NCBI GenBank assembly: GCA_946411505.1 | Contig: CAMKEG010000002.1 | Location: 62,001 to 126,000 of the forward strand | Source: an uncultured Treponema sp. | GTDB lineage: Bacteria; Spirochaetota; Spirochaetia; Treponematales; Treponemataceae | Direction of reading: 5' to 3' | DNA: 64,000 bases | Shown here: positions 17,100 through 25,176 of the stretch, piece after piece | Layout: each line of letters begins with the position of its first letter | How positions within the stretch are numbered: the first letter of the stretch is position 1 | Notes under the pieces: generated by a model | Databases searched by the model: none | The model's input: the letters and a program-made list of their open reading frames with translations, nothing else | Told to the model about the DNA's origin: nothing | Made by a program: the position numbers and the translations under genes

Positions 17100-18046
17100 A
17101 AGACAAACTGATTTTAAAAGACTATTTTTCTTATGAAGACAAAGAAAGCATTCTGGCTCAGATGCAGGCTCATTCAAAAGAATGGGGCGCGATTCCCTTT
17201 TTGCTTTCACTTTTAAAAGAAGGCTCTTTTCACCAGAAGCTTGGGAAAGGCAGCTTATATCTTTTGCTTGACGAAGAGAAACTTACCGATGGCAAACCAA
17301 GTCTCGCTTCCTTTTTGACTTTTTGCGATAGAGATGAAATTGAAAGCAATCTCAAACCATGGATTGGATTTGTGTTCACAGCTCCAGCCTACCGTGGTCA
17401 TCATCTTGCAGGACAAATTATCGAACACTGCATGAATAATGCCGCTGCTCTCTACCCGGAATCAGAATATGTTTATGTTTCATCAGATGAAAAAGGCCTT
17501 TACGAAAAATACGGTTTTGAATTCGTTGGAAAAATGAAAACTATTTGGGGAGAAGACTCTGGAATTTTCAGAAAAAAAATAGAAAAGGAAACAAACAAAA
17601 TCACTTACAAGACACTTAGCCCCTTAGACTATGACGAGCTTTGGGCCCTCTGGAATCAGGTAGAGCAGACAAAGCGCGCCCTTAATCCTGTGGACGACAG
17701 CCGCGAAGGTATCACCCGCTACATGAAGCGCAATCCCGCCACATGCTTTGCGGCAACAAGCGGAGGAAAAATCGTCGGCGCGATCCTCACAGGCCACGAC
17801 GGAAGAAGGGCTATCATCCATCATCTTTGCGTGCATCCTGATTTTCAGCGTCTGGGAATCGCCCGCGCTCTTGTCGCCAAAGCCGAGGAAGCCCTAAAAA
17901 AAGAAGGAATCACAAAGGCCTTTGGACTTGTGTTCAAGGACAACGACAAGGCAAATTCATTTTGGGAAAAGATGGGCTATTCGCTCAGAACCAATCTTAA
18001 TTACCGCAACAAAAGTTTGGACGCGGACGTTCCGACTGGGGAATGA
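17096..18046 (+). CDS. Tandem-GNAT acetyltransferase, TTG start
   Basis: A 316-residue protein with two GNAT modules. The N-terminal one (FTAPAYRGHHLAGQIIEH, residues ~85-105) is followed by YEKYGFEF; the C-terminal one has HHLCVHPDFQRLGIARALV and FWEKMGYSLR. The start is TTG 17096, with AGGAG about six bases upstream and a four-base overlap with the HAD gene; no ATG fits. It is the last gene of the run. Substrate unknown. Confidence 0.83.
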   Translation: MKDKLILKDYFSYEDKESILAQMQAHSKEWGAIPFLLSLLKEGSFHQKLGKGSLYLLLDEEKLTDGKPSLASFLTFCDRDEIESNLKPWIGFVFTAPAYRGHHLAGQIIEHCMNNAAALYPESEYVYVSSDEKGLYEKYGFEFVGKMKTIWGEDSGIFRKKIEKETNKITYKTLSPLDYDELWALWNQVEQTKRALNPVDDSREGITRYMKRNPATCFAATSGGKIVGAILTGHDGRRAIIHHLCVHPDFQRLGIARALVAKAEEALKKEGITKAFGLVFKDNDKANSFWEKMGYSLRTNLNYRNKSLDADVPTGE

Positions 18047-18103
18047 AAGCTGTTCCGTTATAAGAAGCTTTGTTTTTTTCAGGAAAGTCTATATTTTTGC
18101 AGA

Positions 18104-18436
18104 TTATTTATTCAATGATTTTATCGCGTCGGTGACGGAAGAGTTAAGAATGGTTTTAATTTTTTTTAATTGCTCGTTTGTAAAATGAACGGACGATTTT
18201 GACTCTTTGGGAAGGGCTTCTGCTGAATGAAAAAGCTGTTCGGGCTTAACGTCAAGTACGGCTGACAATTGTAAAATCAAGTCAAAAGATGGCTTTGTTA
18301 TTCCAGTTTCTATGTTTCCGATAGTCCCGTTTGAAACATCGCATTTTTCCGCAAGTTGAGCCTGCGTCAAACCCTTTTCTTTTCGATAATACCTTAGATT
18401 TTCTATGAAACACTTTTGATAGTCAGCCTTATTCAT
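18104..18436 (-). CDS. XRE-family helix-turn-helix regulator
   Basis: A 110-residue regulator with an N-terminal lambda-repressor-like HTH (LRYYRKEKGLTQAQLAEKCDVSNGTIGNIE, residues ~14-43) and a short acidic/serine linker plus helical tail. Divergent from a lipoprotein gene. Two dyads of the form TCATT-N3-AATGA lie in the shared spacer, one reaching into this gene's start codon, which fits repression of itself and of the lipoprotein. Ligand unknown. Confidence 0.87.
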   Translation of the reverse strand: MNKADYQKCFIENLRYYRKEKGLTQAQLAEKCDVSNGTIGNIETGITKPSFDLILQLSAVLDVKPEQLFHSAEALPKESKSSVHFTNEQLKKIKTILNSSVTDAIKSLNK

Positions 18437-18517
18437 TCATTTTAAATGAATTTCGTTTTAATTGACACAAAGTTATAATGAGTGTATAGTTTTTATGTAT
18501 ACTCATTTAGAATGAGT
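18435..18517. promoter_or_regulatory. Promoter and paired operators for XRE regulator and lipoprotein
   Basis: Operator 1: ATTCATT-TTA-AATGAAT (18435-18451). Operator 2: ACTCATT-TAG-AATGAGT (18501-18517). A further half site AATGAGT is at 18477-18483. Between them is a strong rightward promoter TTGACA (18462-18467), 17 bases, TATAGT (18485-18490). The half site touches the -10 region and operator 2 covers the start of the transcript. Confidence 0.7.
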
Positions 18518-18535
18518 GGATATGGAGGTTTTGAT

Positions 18536-19105
18536 ATGAAAAAGACTTTTGCTTTGCCGCTCGTCGCGGCTCTGTTGTTGGCGGCCTGCTCAAACCCGGC
18601 CGATGGCTCCAACCCCGCGGCCTTGCCGCAGGTTCCCGCCGCTCAACAGGAGGAAAAGTGGCCGCAAATAACTCCGGTCAACTTCAACGTGGACTTGGAG
18701 GGCTTCGAGGAATGTCCTAAGGACGAAACCTACGGCATCAATTGGGTGTTCGTAAGCAAAAGCATTTTGGAAGAATATTATGCTCGTGGCGACCACAAGT
18801 GGTTTACGGATGAGAATATCCGCATCAAGCCGGTGGAGTTTCATAAGAGTAATCCCAACGGCGTGTACTTTGGTAGAACTGCGGGAGGAAAATTCCATTA
18901 CGAAGACGGCGCCTACAAGTGCATCGCCTATCGCAAACCGGGAAACGCCGCTGGCAATCTTATGGTGTCGGGTTGCGGATTTCACTATGTTCCGGAAGGA
19001 GATGACGGGTATTTCAACACTCATACTTTGAAAGTCACTCGCGTAGCCAGCCAAAAAACCTTGGTTTTCAACGGCGAAAAATTCCGCGAGGTCTATAAAT
19101 ACTAA
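18536..19105 (+). CDS. Small lipoprotein of unknown function
   Basis: A 189-residue protein with a signal peptide and lipobox ending LLLAAC, so Cys18 should be lipidated. The mature part has no repeats or recognised domain; it contains several aromatic residues and a run of Pro/Ala/Gln after the cysteine. ATG 18536 has GGAGG at 18524-18528; the longer frame starts inside the promoter. It is preceded by a strong promoter with operators matching the divergent XRE regulator, so it is probably tightly controlled and exported to the cell envelope. Confidence 0.75.
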   Translation: MKKTFALPLVAALLLAACSNPADGSNPAALPQVPAAQQEEKWPQITPVNFNVDLEGFEECPKDETYGINWVFVSKSILEEYYARGDHKWFTDENIRIKPVEFHKSNPNGVYFGRTAGGKFHYEDGAYKCIAYRKPGNAAGNLMVSGCGFHYVPEGDDGYFNTHTLKVTRVASQKTLVFNGEKFREVYKY

Positions 19106-19157
19106 ATTGGAGCCCCGCCCAACGCAAAAGGGCGGGATTGCGGAAGGAGGAATTAAA

Positions 19158-19952
19158 ATGTACGAAGAAAGAATAATAGCATATATTGATATACTTGGTT
19201 TTACAAAGAAGATAGAGAATACTGTTGAGAATCTTGAAATGACACAAAAGATTTATGATTTTATTTCTCTAGTTCACAAAGACTTTTTTAAGGAAATTGA
19301 TAAAAAAGAGAAATTTCTTGATTCAAGTTACGAAGTAACTCAATCGTCAGATTGTCTTGCTATATCTTATGTTGCCAGTGAAAAAGCAAGTGTATTTAGA
19401 ATGCTAATGAGTCTATTATACTTGCAAATAGATGCCATACAAAATGGACTGCTACTGCGCGGAGCTGTAACTTGTGGAAAGTTGATACACGACAAAACTC
19501 ATTTATTCGGTCCTGCAATGAATGCTGTGGTGGATATGGAAAAAAATATTTCCATATTTCCAAGAATAATTGTCAATAAAGAAGTCTTGGATAAAGCTAT
19601 AGAAAATCCCTTTGGTTCAAATGGAAGAGAGGATGAAGAAAAATATTTGAAAGAGTTGTTAAAAACTGATTTTGATGGTTTTTACTATATCGATTATTTT
19701 TTACAAGGATGCGAAGCTCTTATGGAAGACTATGGTTGTGAATGTCTTCCAGAGTATCTAAAAGATATTTGCAGAATAATCGATAAAAATGAACAAAGTC
19801 TAGATATAAAGATTATTCAGAAAACAAATTGGCTAAAAAATAATTATAATATGTTGCTGACAAACTTGAAAAATGATGAAAGATGCAAAGATGTTGAAAA
19901 AGAACTTAAACTTCTAAAAGAATATAAAATTGTAAAAGAGATTAAAATGTAA
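19158..19952 (+). CDS. Class III nucleotide-cyclase-fold protein, orphan
   Basis: A 264-residue soluble protein, strongly AT-rich against its neighbours. IIAYIDILGFTKKI near residue 6 aligns with the FADIVGFT metal site of class III cyclases. A second Asp in SSDCLAISY corresponds to GDSYMAASG, and LLLRGAVTCGKLIHDKTHLFGPAMNAVVDME corresponds to the RIGINSGSLIAGVIG...GDTVNVASRME block. The match can be made against the true cyclase at 56.9-59.1 kb in this window. It could make a cyclic nucleotide (Pycsar cyclases share this fold) or be an inactive relative. GGAGG precedes ATG 19158. No effector gene of a Pycsar pair is adjacent. Confidence 0.6.
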   Translation: MYEERIIAYIDILGFTKKIENTVENLEMTQKIYDFISLVHKDFFKEIDKKEKFLDSSYEVTQSSDCLAISYVASEKASVFRMLMSLLYLQIDAIQNGLLLRGAVTCGKLIHDKTHLFGPAMNAVVDMEKNISIFPRIIVNKEVLDKAIENPFGSNGREDEEKYLKELLKTDFDGFYYIDYFLQGCEALMEDYGCECLPEYLKDICRIIDKNEQSLDIKIIQKTNWLKNNYNMLLTNLKNDERCKDVEKELKLLKEYKIVKEIKM

Positions 19953-19989
19953 TTCTCAGTCGTAGCGGCCGCCCCCCTTTACAAAAACC

Positions 19990-20004
19990 TTTGATTCAAT
20001 CAAA
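19990..20004. promoter_or_regulatory. Perfect 15-base palindrome before the DUF2156 gene
   Basis: TTTGATT-C-AATCAAA lies 5 bases before the ATG at 20010. It could be an operator or a small RNA hairpin over the initiation region. No SD is visible here. Confidence 0.35.
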
Positions 20005-20009
20005 ATGGC

Positions 20010-20957
20010 ATGATGATTTGGAAAACGCCGGCCCTGACTGATTTGGAGACTCTTCAAAAATGCGCCGCGACTAACGGCTTTTTTGCCAACGTTTACGGCG
20101 CGGCCAATTGCGTCCTTTACGCAAAAAAGTTTGGAGCGCAAATCGCGCTGGAAGGCGGCTGGCTTTTTTTGCGCCTGTACGAAGACCAAAAGCCGCGCTT
20201 TTTCTTTCCGCATAAAATTGACGGCGGCCTTGAAGGCGCGGAAGAGGCGCTAAAACTTTTGGAGCGGGAGGCGCAGGGCTTTTTGGAAGCCGACAGCCGC
20301 TTTGAAAAAGAGCCGTTTGTATTAAAGAACATCACAGCCGCCGAAAAGGAAATAGCCGCGCGCGTTTTTCCAAGCGCTCAATTTTCCGCCGCGCGCGAGT
20401 CCGGCGACTACATTTATCGGACGGAAGATTTGGCGGGCCTTGCCGGAAAAAAATATAGCAAAAAGCGGAACCATATAAAGCAGTTTAAGGCAAAGAGGCT
20501 CGGCCATCGCTTTGAGCCTTTGACAAGCGCAAACTTGCAAGACGCGCGCCTGGTTGAAGAAAAATGGCTTGAAGAATTTTTGGCGGCCAACGCGGCTGGC
20601 GACGACCTAAAAATAGAAAAGGAAATAATTTTTTTCGCGCTTGAAAATTTCGAGCGCTTTGAAAAAGTCTGCGGAATGACAGGCGGCCTTCTTTACGTTG
20701 ACGACACACCCGCCGCTTTTTGCGTGGCAAGCCTTTTGAGCGCGGCTGTCACCGACGTTCACTTTGAAAAATGCCTTTCCCCCTATGCCCGCGACGGAGG
20801 CTACGCTGTCATCAACAACGAGTTTTCCAAAAGCGTCAAAACAGAATTCATAAACCGGGAAGAGGACTTGGGAATAGAAGGCCTTCGCAAGGCAAAGCTT
20901 TCCTACTACCCGGAAGAAATATTGGAGAAATATAATGGAACAATTCATTCAGCTTGA
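20010..20957 (+). CDS. DUF2156-type acyltransferase-like protein
   Basis: A 315-residue protein of the DUF2156 group, related to the C-terminal aminoacyl-transfer domain of lysylphosphatidylglycerol synthases. KKYSKKRNHIKQFKA and LVEEKWLEEFL in the middle, and FEKCLSPYARDGGYAVINNEF followed by NREEDLGIEGLRKAKLSYYPEEI near the end, are the family's conserved blocks. No membrane segments. The start ATG 20010 (or 20013) lacks a clear SD; a 15-base palindrome lies just upstream. It overlaps the next GNAT gene by 23 bases. Acceptor unknown. Confidence 0.78.
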   Translation: MMIWKTPALTDLETLQKCAATNGFFANVYGAANCVLYAKKFGAQIALEGGWLFLRLYEDQKPRFFFPHKIDGGLEGAEEALKLLEREAQGFLEADSRFEKEPFVLKNITAAEKEIAARVFPSAQFSAARESGDYIYRTEDLAGLAGKKYSKKRNHIKQFKAKRLGHRFEPLTSANLQDARLVEEKWLEEFLAANAAGDDLKIEKEIIFFALENFERFEKVCGMTGGLLYVDDTPAAFCVASLLSAAVTDVHFEKCLSPYARDGGYAVINNEFSKSVKTEFINREEDLGIEGLRKAKLSYYPEEILEKYNGTIHSA

Positions 20958-21381
20958 CGAATCGCATTTGAGCGAGGCCGCGCAGTTGTACAAGGATGCT
21001 TTTGCCGGCGAGCCTTGGAACGACGACTGGAGCGACCAAAAGGCGCTGACCGAATACATCAAGGAAGTTTCGGGCCACTACAACGCGCTAAATTACGGCC
21101 TTTTGATTGACGGAAAGTTGGTCGCGATTTCTTTGGGCCAAATCCGCCACTGGTGGGAGGGCGCCAATTACAACATTGACGAGTTTTGCGTGTCAAAAGA
21201 TTTGCGCGGCCGGGGCATTGGCTCTAAGTTCATGGCGATGATAGAGGCGGACGTCAAGAAGCGCGGCGTTGCGGGAATTTTTTTGCAAACCGACATCGAC
21301 AAACCTTCGTTCCGCTTTTACACAAAGAACGGATTTTCAAATTTGGAAAAGCATGTAAGCTTATTTAAAGGCGTAAAATAA
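20935..21381 (+). CDS. GNAT family N-acetyltransferase
   Basis: A 148-residue GNAT with EFCVSKDLRGRGIGSKFMAMI as the acetyl-CoA loop and RFYTKNGFSNLEKH at the end. It overlaps the DUF2156 gene, in which its weak SD (TTGGAGA) lies, so the two are likely co-translated. Resembles aminoglycoside-acetyltransferase-like small GNATs only in size; substrate unknown. Confidence 0.85.
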   Translation: MEQFIQLDESHLSEAAQLYKDAFAGEPWNDDWSDQKALTEYIKEVSGHYNALNYGLLIDGKLVAISLGQIRHWWEGANYNIDEFCVSKDLRGRGIGSKFMAMIEADVKKRGVAGIFLQTDIDKPSFRFYTKNGFSNLEKHVSLFKGVK

Positions 21382-21395
21382 AAGGAAAAAACAAT

Positions 21396-21980
21396 ATGAA
21401 AATTTACGACATTTCGCAGGAACTTTTTGGCTGCGCCGTTTATCCTGGCGACCCTCAGCCCGAAAGGTTTGTGACGCTCAGCATTAAAAACGGCGACGTT
21501 TGCAATTTGACGGCATTTAAAATGTGCGCCCACAACGGAACCCACGTTGACGCGCCCTTCCATTTTTACGCCGACGGAAAGACAATCGACCAAGTTGACT
21601 TGGACCGCTTTATCGGATGGGCCTACGTCGCCGAGCATGAAGGAGACATAAGCGCCGACGACGCCAAAAACATTTTAAAGGCGGCAAATGGCTGTGAGCG
21701 CATTCTTGTAAAGGGAAAGGCTGTCGTCACAAAAGAGGCGGCCCAAGTTTTTGCGCAAGAAGGAATAAAGCTTTTTGGAAACGAGTCGCAGACTGTTGGG
21801 CCGATCGACGCGCCAAAAGAAGTTCACCTTATAATGCTTGGCACGGAGATTGTTTTGCTTGAAGGAATCAGGCTTGAAAAAGTTCCGGTCGGAAAATATT
21901 TTTTGAACGCGGTTCCGCTAAATCTTGGCGGAGCGGACGGCGCTCCATGCCGCGCGACTCTTTTGGAAATGCAGGAATAA
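21396..21980 (+). CDS. Cyclase family protein (kynurenine formamidase-like)
   Basis: A 194-residue metal-dependent hydrolase of the 'cyclase' family that includes bacterial kynurenine formamidase and isatin hydrolase. The signature HNGTHVDAPFHF supplies the metal-binding His/Asp residues; YPGDPQPE near the start and VPVGKYFLNAVPLNLGGADGAPCRATLL at the end also match. No tryptophan-catabolic gene is adjacent, so the substrate is open. AAGGAAAA precedes ATG 21396. Confidence 0.85.
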   Translation: MKIYDISQELFGCAVYPGDPQPERFVTLSIKNGDVCNLTAFKMCAHNGTHVDAPFHFYADGKTIDQVDLDRFIGWAYVAEHEGDISADDAKNILKAANGCERILVKGKAVVTKEAAQVFAQEGIKLFGNESQTVGPIDAPKEVHLIMLGTEIVLLEGIRLEKVPVGKYFLNAVPLNLGGADGAPCRATLLEMQE

Positions 21981-22000
21981 GGCTAAAACGCAATAATATC

Positions 22001-22029
22001 TTGACAAATTATATTTGACTAAATATAAT
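22001..22029 (+). promoter_or_regulatory. Consensus promoter with built-in operator for the MarR/OhrR gene
   Basis: TTGACA (22001-22006), 17 bases, TATAAT (22024-22029), a perfect sigma70-type match. A perfect dyad of 9-base arms, ATTATATTT (22008-22016) and AAATATAAT (22021-22029) around GACT, fills the spacer and -10 box, so a bound regulator would block RNA polymerase. Confidence 0.8.
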
Positions 22030-22062
22030 ATCCTTGCAATCGCGCAATGGAGGTCGAATGTA

Positions 22063-22503
22063 ATGGCGCAGGAATACGAACAGTTATTGCTAAAAAATCA
22101 GTTGTGCTTTCCCTTGTACGCGTGCGGGCGAAAAATCGTAAGCGCTTACACGCCTTACCTAAAGCCGCTGGGGCTTACTTACACGCAGTACGTCGTTCTT
22201 ATGGTTTTGTGGGAAAAGGAAAGCGTCAACGTGGGGCAGCTTGGTTCCACCTTGCGCCTGGATGCGGGAACGCTGACTCCGCTTTTAAAGCGCTTGGAAA
22301 AAGACGGCTACATCACCAGGGCGCGCTCAAAAGAAGACGAGCGCGTGACTGTCATAAACATCACTCAGGCCGGAAACGCGCTTAAAAAAAAGTGCAAGGA
22401 CATTCCGGCAAAAATCGCCTGCTCAAATTCGGCCCTTACCAAAGACGAGGCGCAAAAACTTTACAAGCTGCTTTATAAATTTCTTGAAGAAAGCGAATGT
22501 TAA
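22063..22503 (+). CDS. MarR-family regulator, OhrR-like
   Basis: A 146-residue MarR protein close to OhrR: LLKNQLCFPLYACGRKIVSAY near residue 8 carries the Cys that senses organic peroxides in OhrR, followed by LGLTYTQYVVLMVLWE and a winged helix (LDAGTLTPLLKRLEKDGYITRARSKEDERVTV). ATG 22063 has GGAGG ten bases upstream. It is preceded by an operator that overlaps its own promoter, so autorepression is likely. It overlaps the flavodoxin-like gene's upstream region; that pairing suggests an oxidative-stress role. No ohr gene is next to it. Confidence 0.85.
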   Translation: MAQEYEQLLLKNQLCFPLYACGRKIVSAYTPYLKPLGLTYTQYVVLMVLWEKESVNVGQLGSTLRLDAGTLTPLLKRLEKDGYITRARSKEDERVTVINITQAGNALKKKCKDIPAKIACSNSALTKDEAQKLYKLLYKFLEESEC

Positions 22504-22514
22504 GGAGGAACAAA

Positions 22515-22925
22515 ATGAAATTTGCCGTTAGGTTTTACACAAAGACTGGAAACACAAAAAAGTTGGCCCAGGCCGTCGCGGGCGCTCTGGGAGTTGAGGC
22601 CTTGCCCATAAGCGAGCCGGTCTCGGAAACGGTGGACGTTTTGTTCTTGGGCAATTCTTATTACGCTTTTGACATTGACCAGGAAGTGAAGGCTTTTATA
22701 AATTCGCTGGACAATGGCAAGGTCGGAAAAATCGTCAGCTTCGGCTCGGCCGCCATGCTCAACTCGACATACAAAAAAGTCAAGGCTCAAGCGGACAAGG
22801 TTGGAATCCCGATGGACCAAAGGGAGTTCCACTGCAAGGGCGAGTTCAAGTTCTTTAACAAGGGCCGCCCCAACGACGCCGACCTAAAGGCCGCCGCCGA
22901 CTTTGCGCGGCAGTTCGTGGGGTAA
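22515..22925 (+). CDS. Flavodoxin-like protein
   Basis: A 136-residue flavodoxin-fold protein. FYTKTGNTKKLAQAVAGALG near the start is the FMN phosphate-binding loop (T-x-T-G-N-T). VDVLFLGNSYYAFDIDQEVKAFI and VSFGSAAMLNSTY supply the expected second and third strands. AAGGAGG precedes ATG 22515, 11 bases after the OhrR-like stop, so both are on one transcript. Probably an electron carrier or quinone-type reductase induced with the regulator; partner unknown. Confidence 0.83.
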   Translation: MKFAVRFYTKTGNTKKLAQAVAGALGVEALPISEPVSETVDVLFLGNSYYAFDIDQEVKAFINSLDNGKVGKIVSFGSAAMLNSTYKKVKAQADKVGIPMDQREFHCKGEFKFFNKGRPNDADLKAAADFARQFVG

Positions 22926-22934
22926 AAAAACTTC

Positions 22935-23777
22935 CTACTTGTTTCTGCTTTGCAGCTTGCGGTATTCGCGGGGGCTTGTTCCGGTAAGTTCGTGGAAGAG
23001 TTTGTTGAAGGTTGTCGTTGATTGGAAGCCCGCTTCGTAGGCGCAGTCGGTGATGGAACGGCCTGGGTCGGCCAAAAGCGTTATCGCCCTTTGAACGCGG
23101 ATGTTGGCGAGGTAGGCGGGAAAGGCCGTCTTTGTGTATTCGTTGAAAAGCTTTGAAAAATAATAGGGGCTTAGTCCGATTTTTTGCGCCACCTCCGACT
23201 GGCTTATGTCTTCAGACGAATGTTCGGCGATGTAGGCGCAGGCGGCGCGGATGTAGGCCCACGAGCGGTCGGAAAAGATTTTGCCCGCGATTTGCTGGCT
23301 GTATTCTTTCATCACATTGTCGCCAACAAGAACTAGAATTTCCGAAGCCAAAATTTTCGAGCGGCTTTCCACAAAGTATTTTTGCTCGCGGGCGGCGCGG
23401 ATTTTTAAAACAAGCGCGGCGATTTTTTTGGCGAGCGTTGGATTTTTTTTGGCTTGAATCAAATGGCAGGCGTTTAAAAATCTTGAGGCCGCGAACAAGT
23501 CCGTGTTGCTTTCGATAAGGCTTGAGGAAAATTGAATGAAGGCCGCGCCGCCTTTTGGCATGTGAAACAATTCGTGCAGCTCGCGCGGCCAAACAAGCAG
23601 TATGTCGCCTGCGGCCGGTTTGTAGACCGTGTCGCCGATTTTATAGCGCGTGCCTTCCTTGAGGATTACGGTAAATTCCGCGTCGTTGTGCCAGTGGGGC
23701 GGAAAAGTTTCGGGAATCGTCCGTTCCGCGTAAGCCACTCCTCTGACTGTCGGATATGCGATGAATTCTTGTTCCAT
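22935..23777 (-). CDS. AraC-family regulator with cupin sensor domain
   Basis: A 280-residue AraC regulator: cupin-type N-terminus (PPHWHNDAEFTVILKEGTRY, AAGDILLVWPRELHELFHM), then two HTH motifs (DISQSEVAQKIGLSPYYFSKLFNEYT and RSITDCAYEAGFQSTTTFNKLFHELTGTSPREYR). A promoter TTGCAA (23812-23817), 16 bases, TATAAT (23790-23795) lies on this strand. It places the transcript start close to ATG 23777, leaving a leader of only a few bases and no SD. It is divergent from the alcohol dehydrogenase gene, a possible target. Confidence 0.86.
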   Translation of the reverse strand: MEQEFIAYPTVRGVAYAERTIPETFPPHWHNDAEFTVILKEGTRYKIGDTVYKPAAGDILLVWPRELHELFHMPKGGAAFIQFSSSLIESNTDLFAASRFLNACHLIQAKKNPTLAKKIAALVLKIRAAREQKYFVESRSKILASEILVLVGDNVMKEYSQQIAGKIFSDRSWAYIRAACAYIAEHSSEDISQSEVAQKIGLSPYYFSKLFNEYTKTAFPAYLANIRVQRAITLLADPGRSITDCAYEAGFQSTTTFNKLFHELTGTSPREYRKLQSRNK

Positions 23778-23880
23778 AGGGCCAAATTCATTATAGCAAA
23801 AAATGGGCAATTTGCAATAAAAATTCTCTATCTTTTTTTAAACTTATGCCTTACAATGTTAAGCGAAGGAGAATTTATTT

Positions 23881-25056
23881 ATGGAAAACTTTACATTTTA
23901 TTCGCCCACTTATTTTGTTTTTGGAAAGGACACTGAGCGCGAGGCCGGCGCTTTGGCCAAGCGTTTTGGAGCCAGCAAGGTTTTGGTTCATTTTGGAGGA
24001 AAGAGCGCCAAGGCTTCGGGCCTTTTGGACAGAGTTGAGGAATCGTTAAAGGCCGCAGGGCTTTCGTTCGTGGAACTGGGAGGCGTTCAGCCCAATCCAA
24101 GAAGCGGCCTTGTCTACAAGGGAATCGACCTTTGCAAAAAAGAAGGCGTTGACTTTATCCTCGCCGTCGGCGGCGGAAGCACTATAGACTCGGCGAAAGC
24201 GATCGCGGCCGGCGTTTTGTACGACGGAGACTTTTGGGATTTTTACAGCGGAAAGCCGATAGAAAAAGCCTTGCCTGTGGGAACGGTTTTGACAATCGCC
24301 GCCGCCGGAAGCGAAGGAAGCCCCAATTCCGTCATCACAAAAGAGGAAGGCATGTTCAAGCGCGGCGCCGACGGTGACGCTATCCGCCCCAAGTTCAGCA
24401 TCTTGAACCCTGCGCTCACGCAAACGCTTCCGGCCTTTCAAACGGCGGCTGGCGTGACAGACATCATGGCGCACCTTTACGAGCGCTATTTGACCAACAC
24501 AAAGGACGTTGAGGTTACCGACCGCCTTATCGAGGCGCTGCTTCTTACGATGAAGCACGAGGCGCCGCGCGTAATTGCCGACCCCAACAATTACGAGGCC
24601 AGGGCCAACATCATGTGGGCCGGAATGATGGCGCACAACAATTCCTGCGGCGTTGGCCGAAGCCAGGACTGGAACAGCCACGGAATCGAGCACGAGCTTT
24701 CGGCGCTTTACGACTGCGCTCACGGCGCGGGTTTGGCCGTTACTATGCCGGCGGTTTTCAAGTATGTTATGAAGCATGACGTCAACCGCTTTGCCAAAGT
24801 CGCCGTCCGCGTTTGGGGCTGCCAGATGGATTTTGACCATCCTGAAGTGACGGCGCTTGAAGGAATCAACGCCTTCCAAAATTTCCTTTGCTCTATCGGA
24901 ATGCCAAAAAATTTCGCCGAGCTTGGCGCCAAGGAAGAGGACATTCCCGCGCTTGTGAAAACCCTTTGCTACGGCGACGGCCGCACGGGAACAATCAGCG
25001 GCTTTGTGACGCTTAACGAAGACGACTGCGCGAAGATTTACAAAATGATGCTGTAG
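23881..25056 (+). CDS. Iron-containing alcohol dehydrogenase (butanol dehydrogenase-like)
   Basis: A 391-residue group III alcohol dehydrogenase of the YqhD/BdhA type. ILAVGGGSTIDSAKAIA binds the NAD(P) phosphate; metal ligands appear in TDIMAHLYERYL (Asp, His) and in the two later histidines of HGIEHELSALYDCAHGAGLAV. It probably reduces aldehydes at the end of fermentation. AAGGAG precedes ATG 23881. The divergent AraC gene may regulate it. The first copy of the four-copy structured repeat follows the stop. Confidence 0.92.
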   Translation: MENFTFYSPTYFVFGKDTEREAGALAKRFGASKVLVHFGGKSAKASGLLDRVEESLKAAGLSFVELGGVQPNPRSGLVYKGIDLCKKEGVDFILAVGGGSTIDSAKAIAAGVLYDGDFWDFYSGKPIEKALPVGTVLTIAAAGSEGSPNSVITKEEGMFKRGADGDAIRPKFSILNPALTQTLPAFQTAAGVTDIMAHLYERYLTNTKDVEVTDRLIEALLLTMKHEAPRVIADPNNYEARANIMWAGMMAHNNSCGVGRSQDWNSHGIEHELSALYDCAHGAGLAVTMPAVFKYVMKHDVNRFAKVAVRVWGCQMDFDHPEVTALEGINAFQNFLCSIGMPKNFAELGAKEEDIPALVKTLCYGDGRTGTISGFVTLNEDDCAKIYKMML

Positions 25057-25061
25057 GAGCA

Positions 25062-25157
25062 TAGCGGCAAGATTAAACGGCGGCAAGCCCAGGATTGCAG
25101 GATTGCCGCGTGAGCCGCAAGATCCGCCGCTTGTCAACCGACGCGCGCGGACAGCGG
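25062..25157 (+). repeat. Structured intergenic repeat, copy A
   Basis: Stem 1: GCGGCAA (25064-25070) with TTGCCGC (25103-25109). Stem 2: CCGC (25115-25118) with GCGG (25154-25157). Stem 3, nested in stem 2: TCCGC (25123-25127) with GCGGA (25147-25151). It ends a few bases before the GGAGG of the next gene. Same layout in copies B, C and D. Confidence 0.85.
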
Positions 25158-25176
25158 TACTTTTTGGAGGAACTTT

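Noticed and set aside
19158..19952. A complete Pycsar defence system
   Set aside because: Only a cyclase-like gene is present; no adjacent membrane or TIR effector with a cyclic-nucleotide-binding domain.
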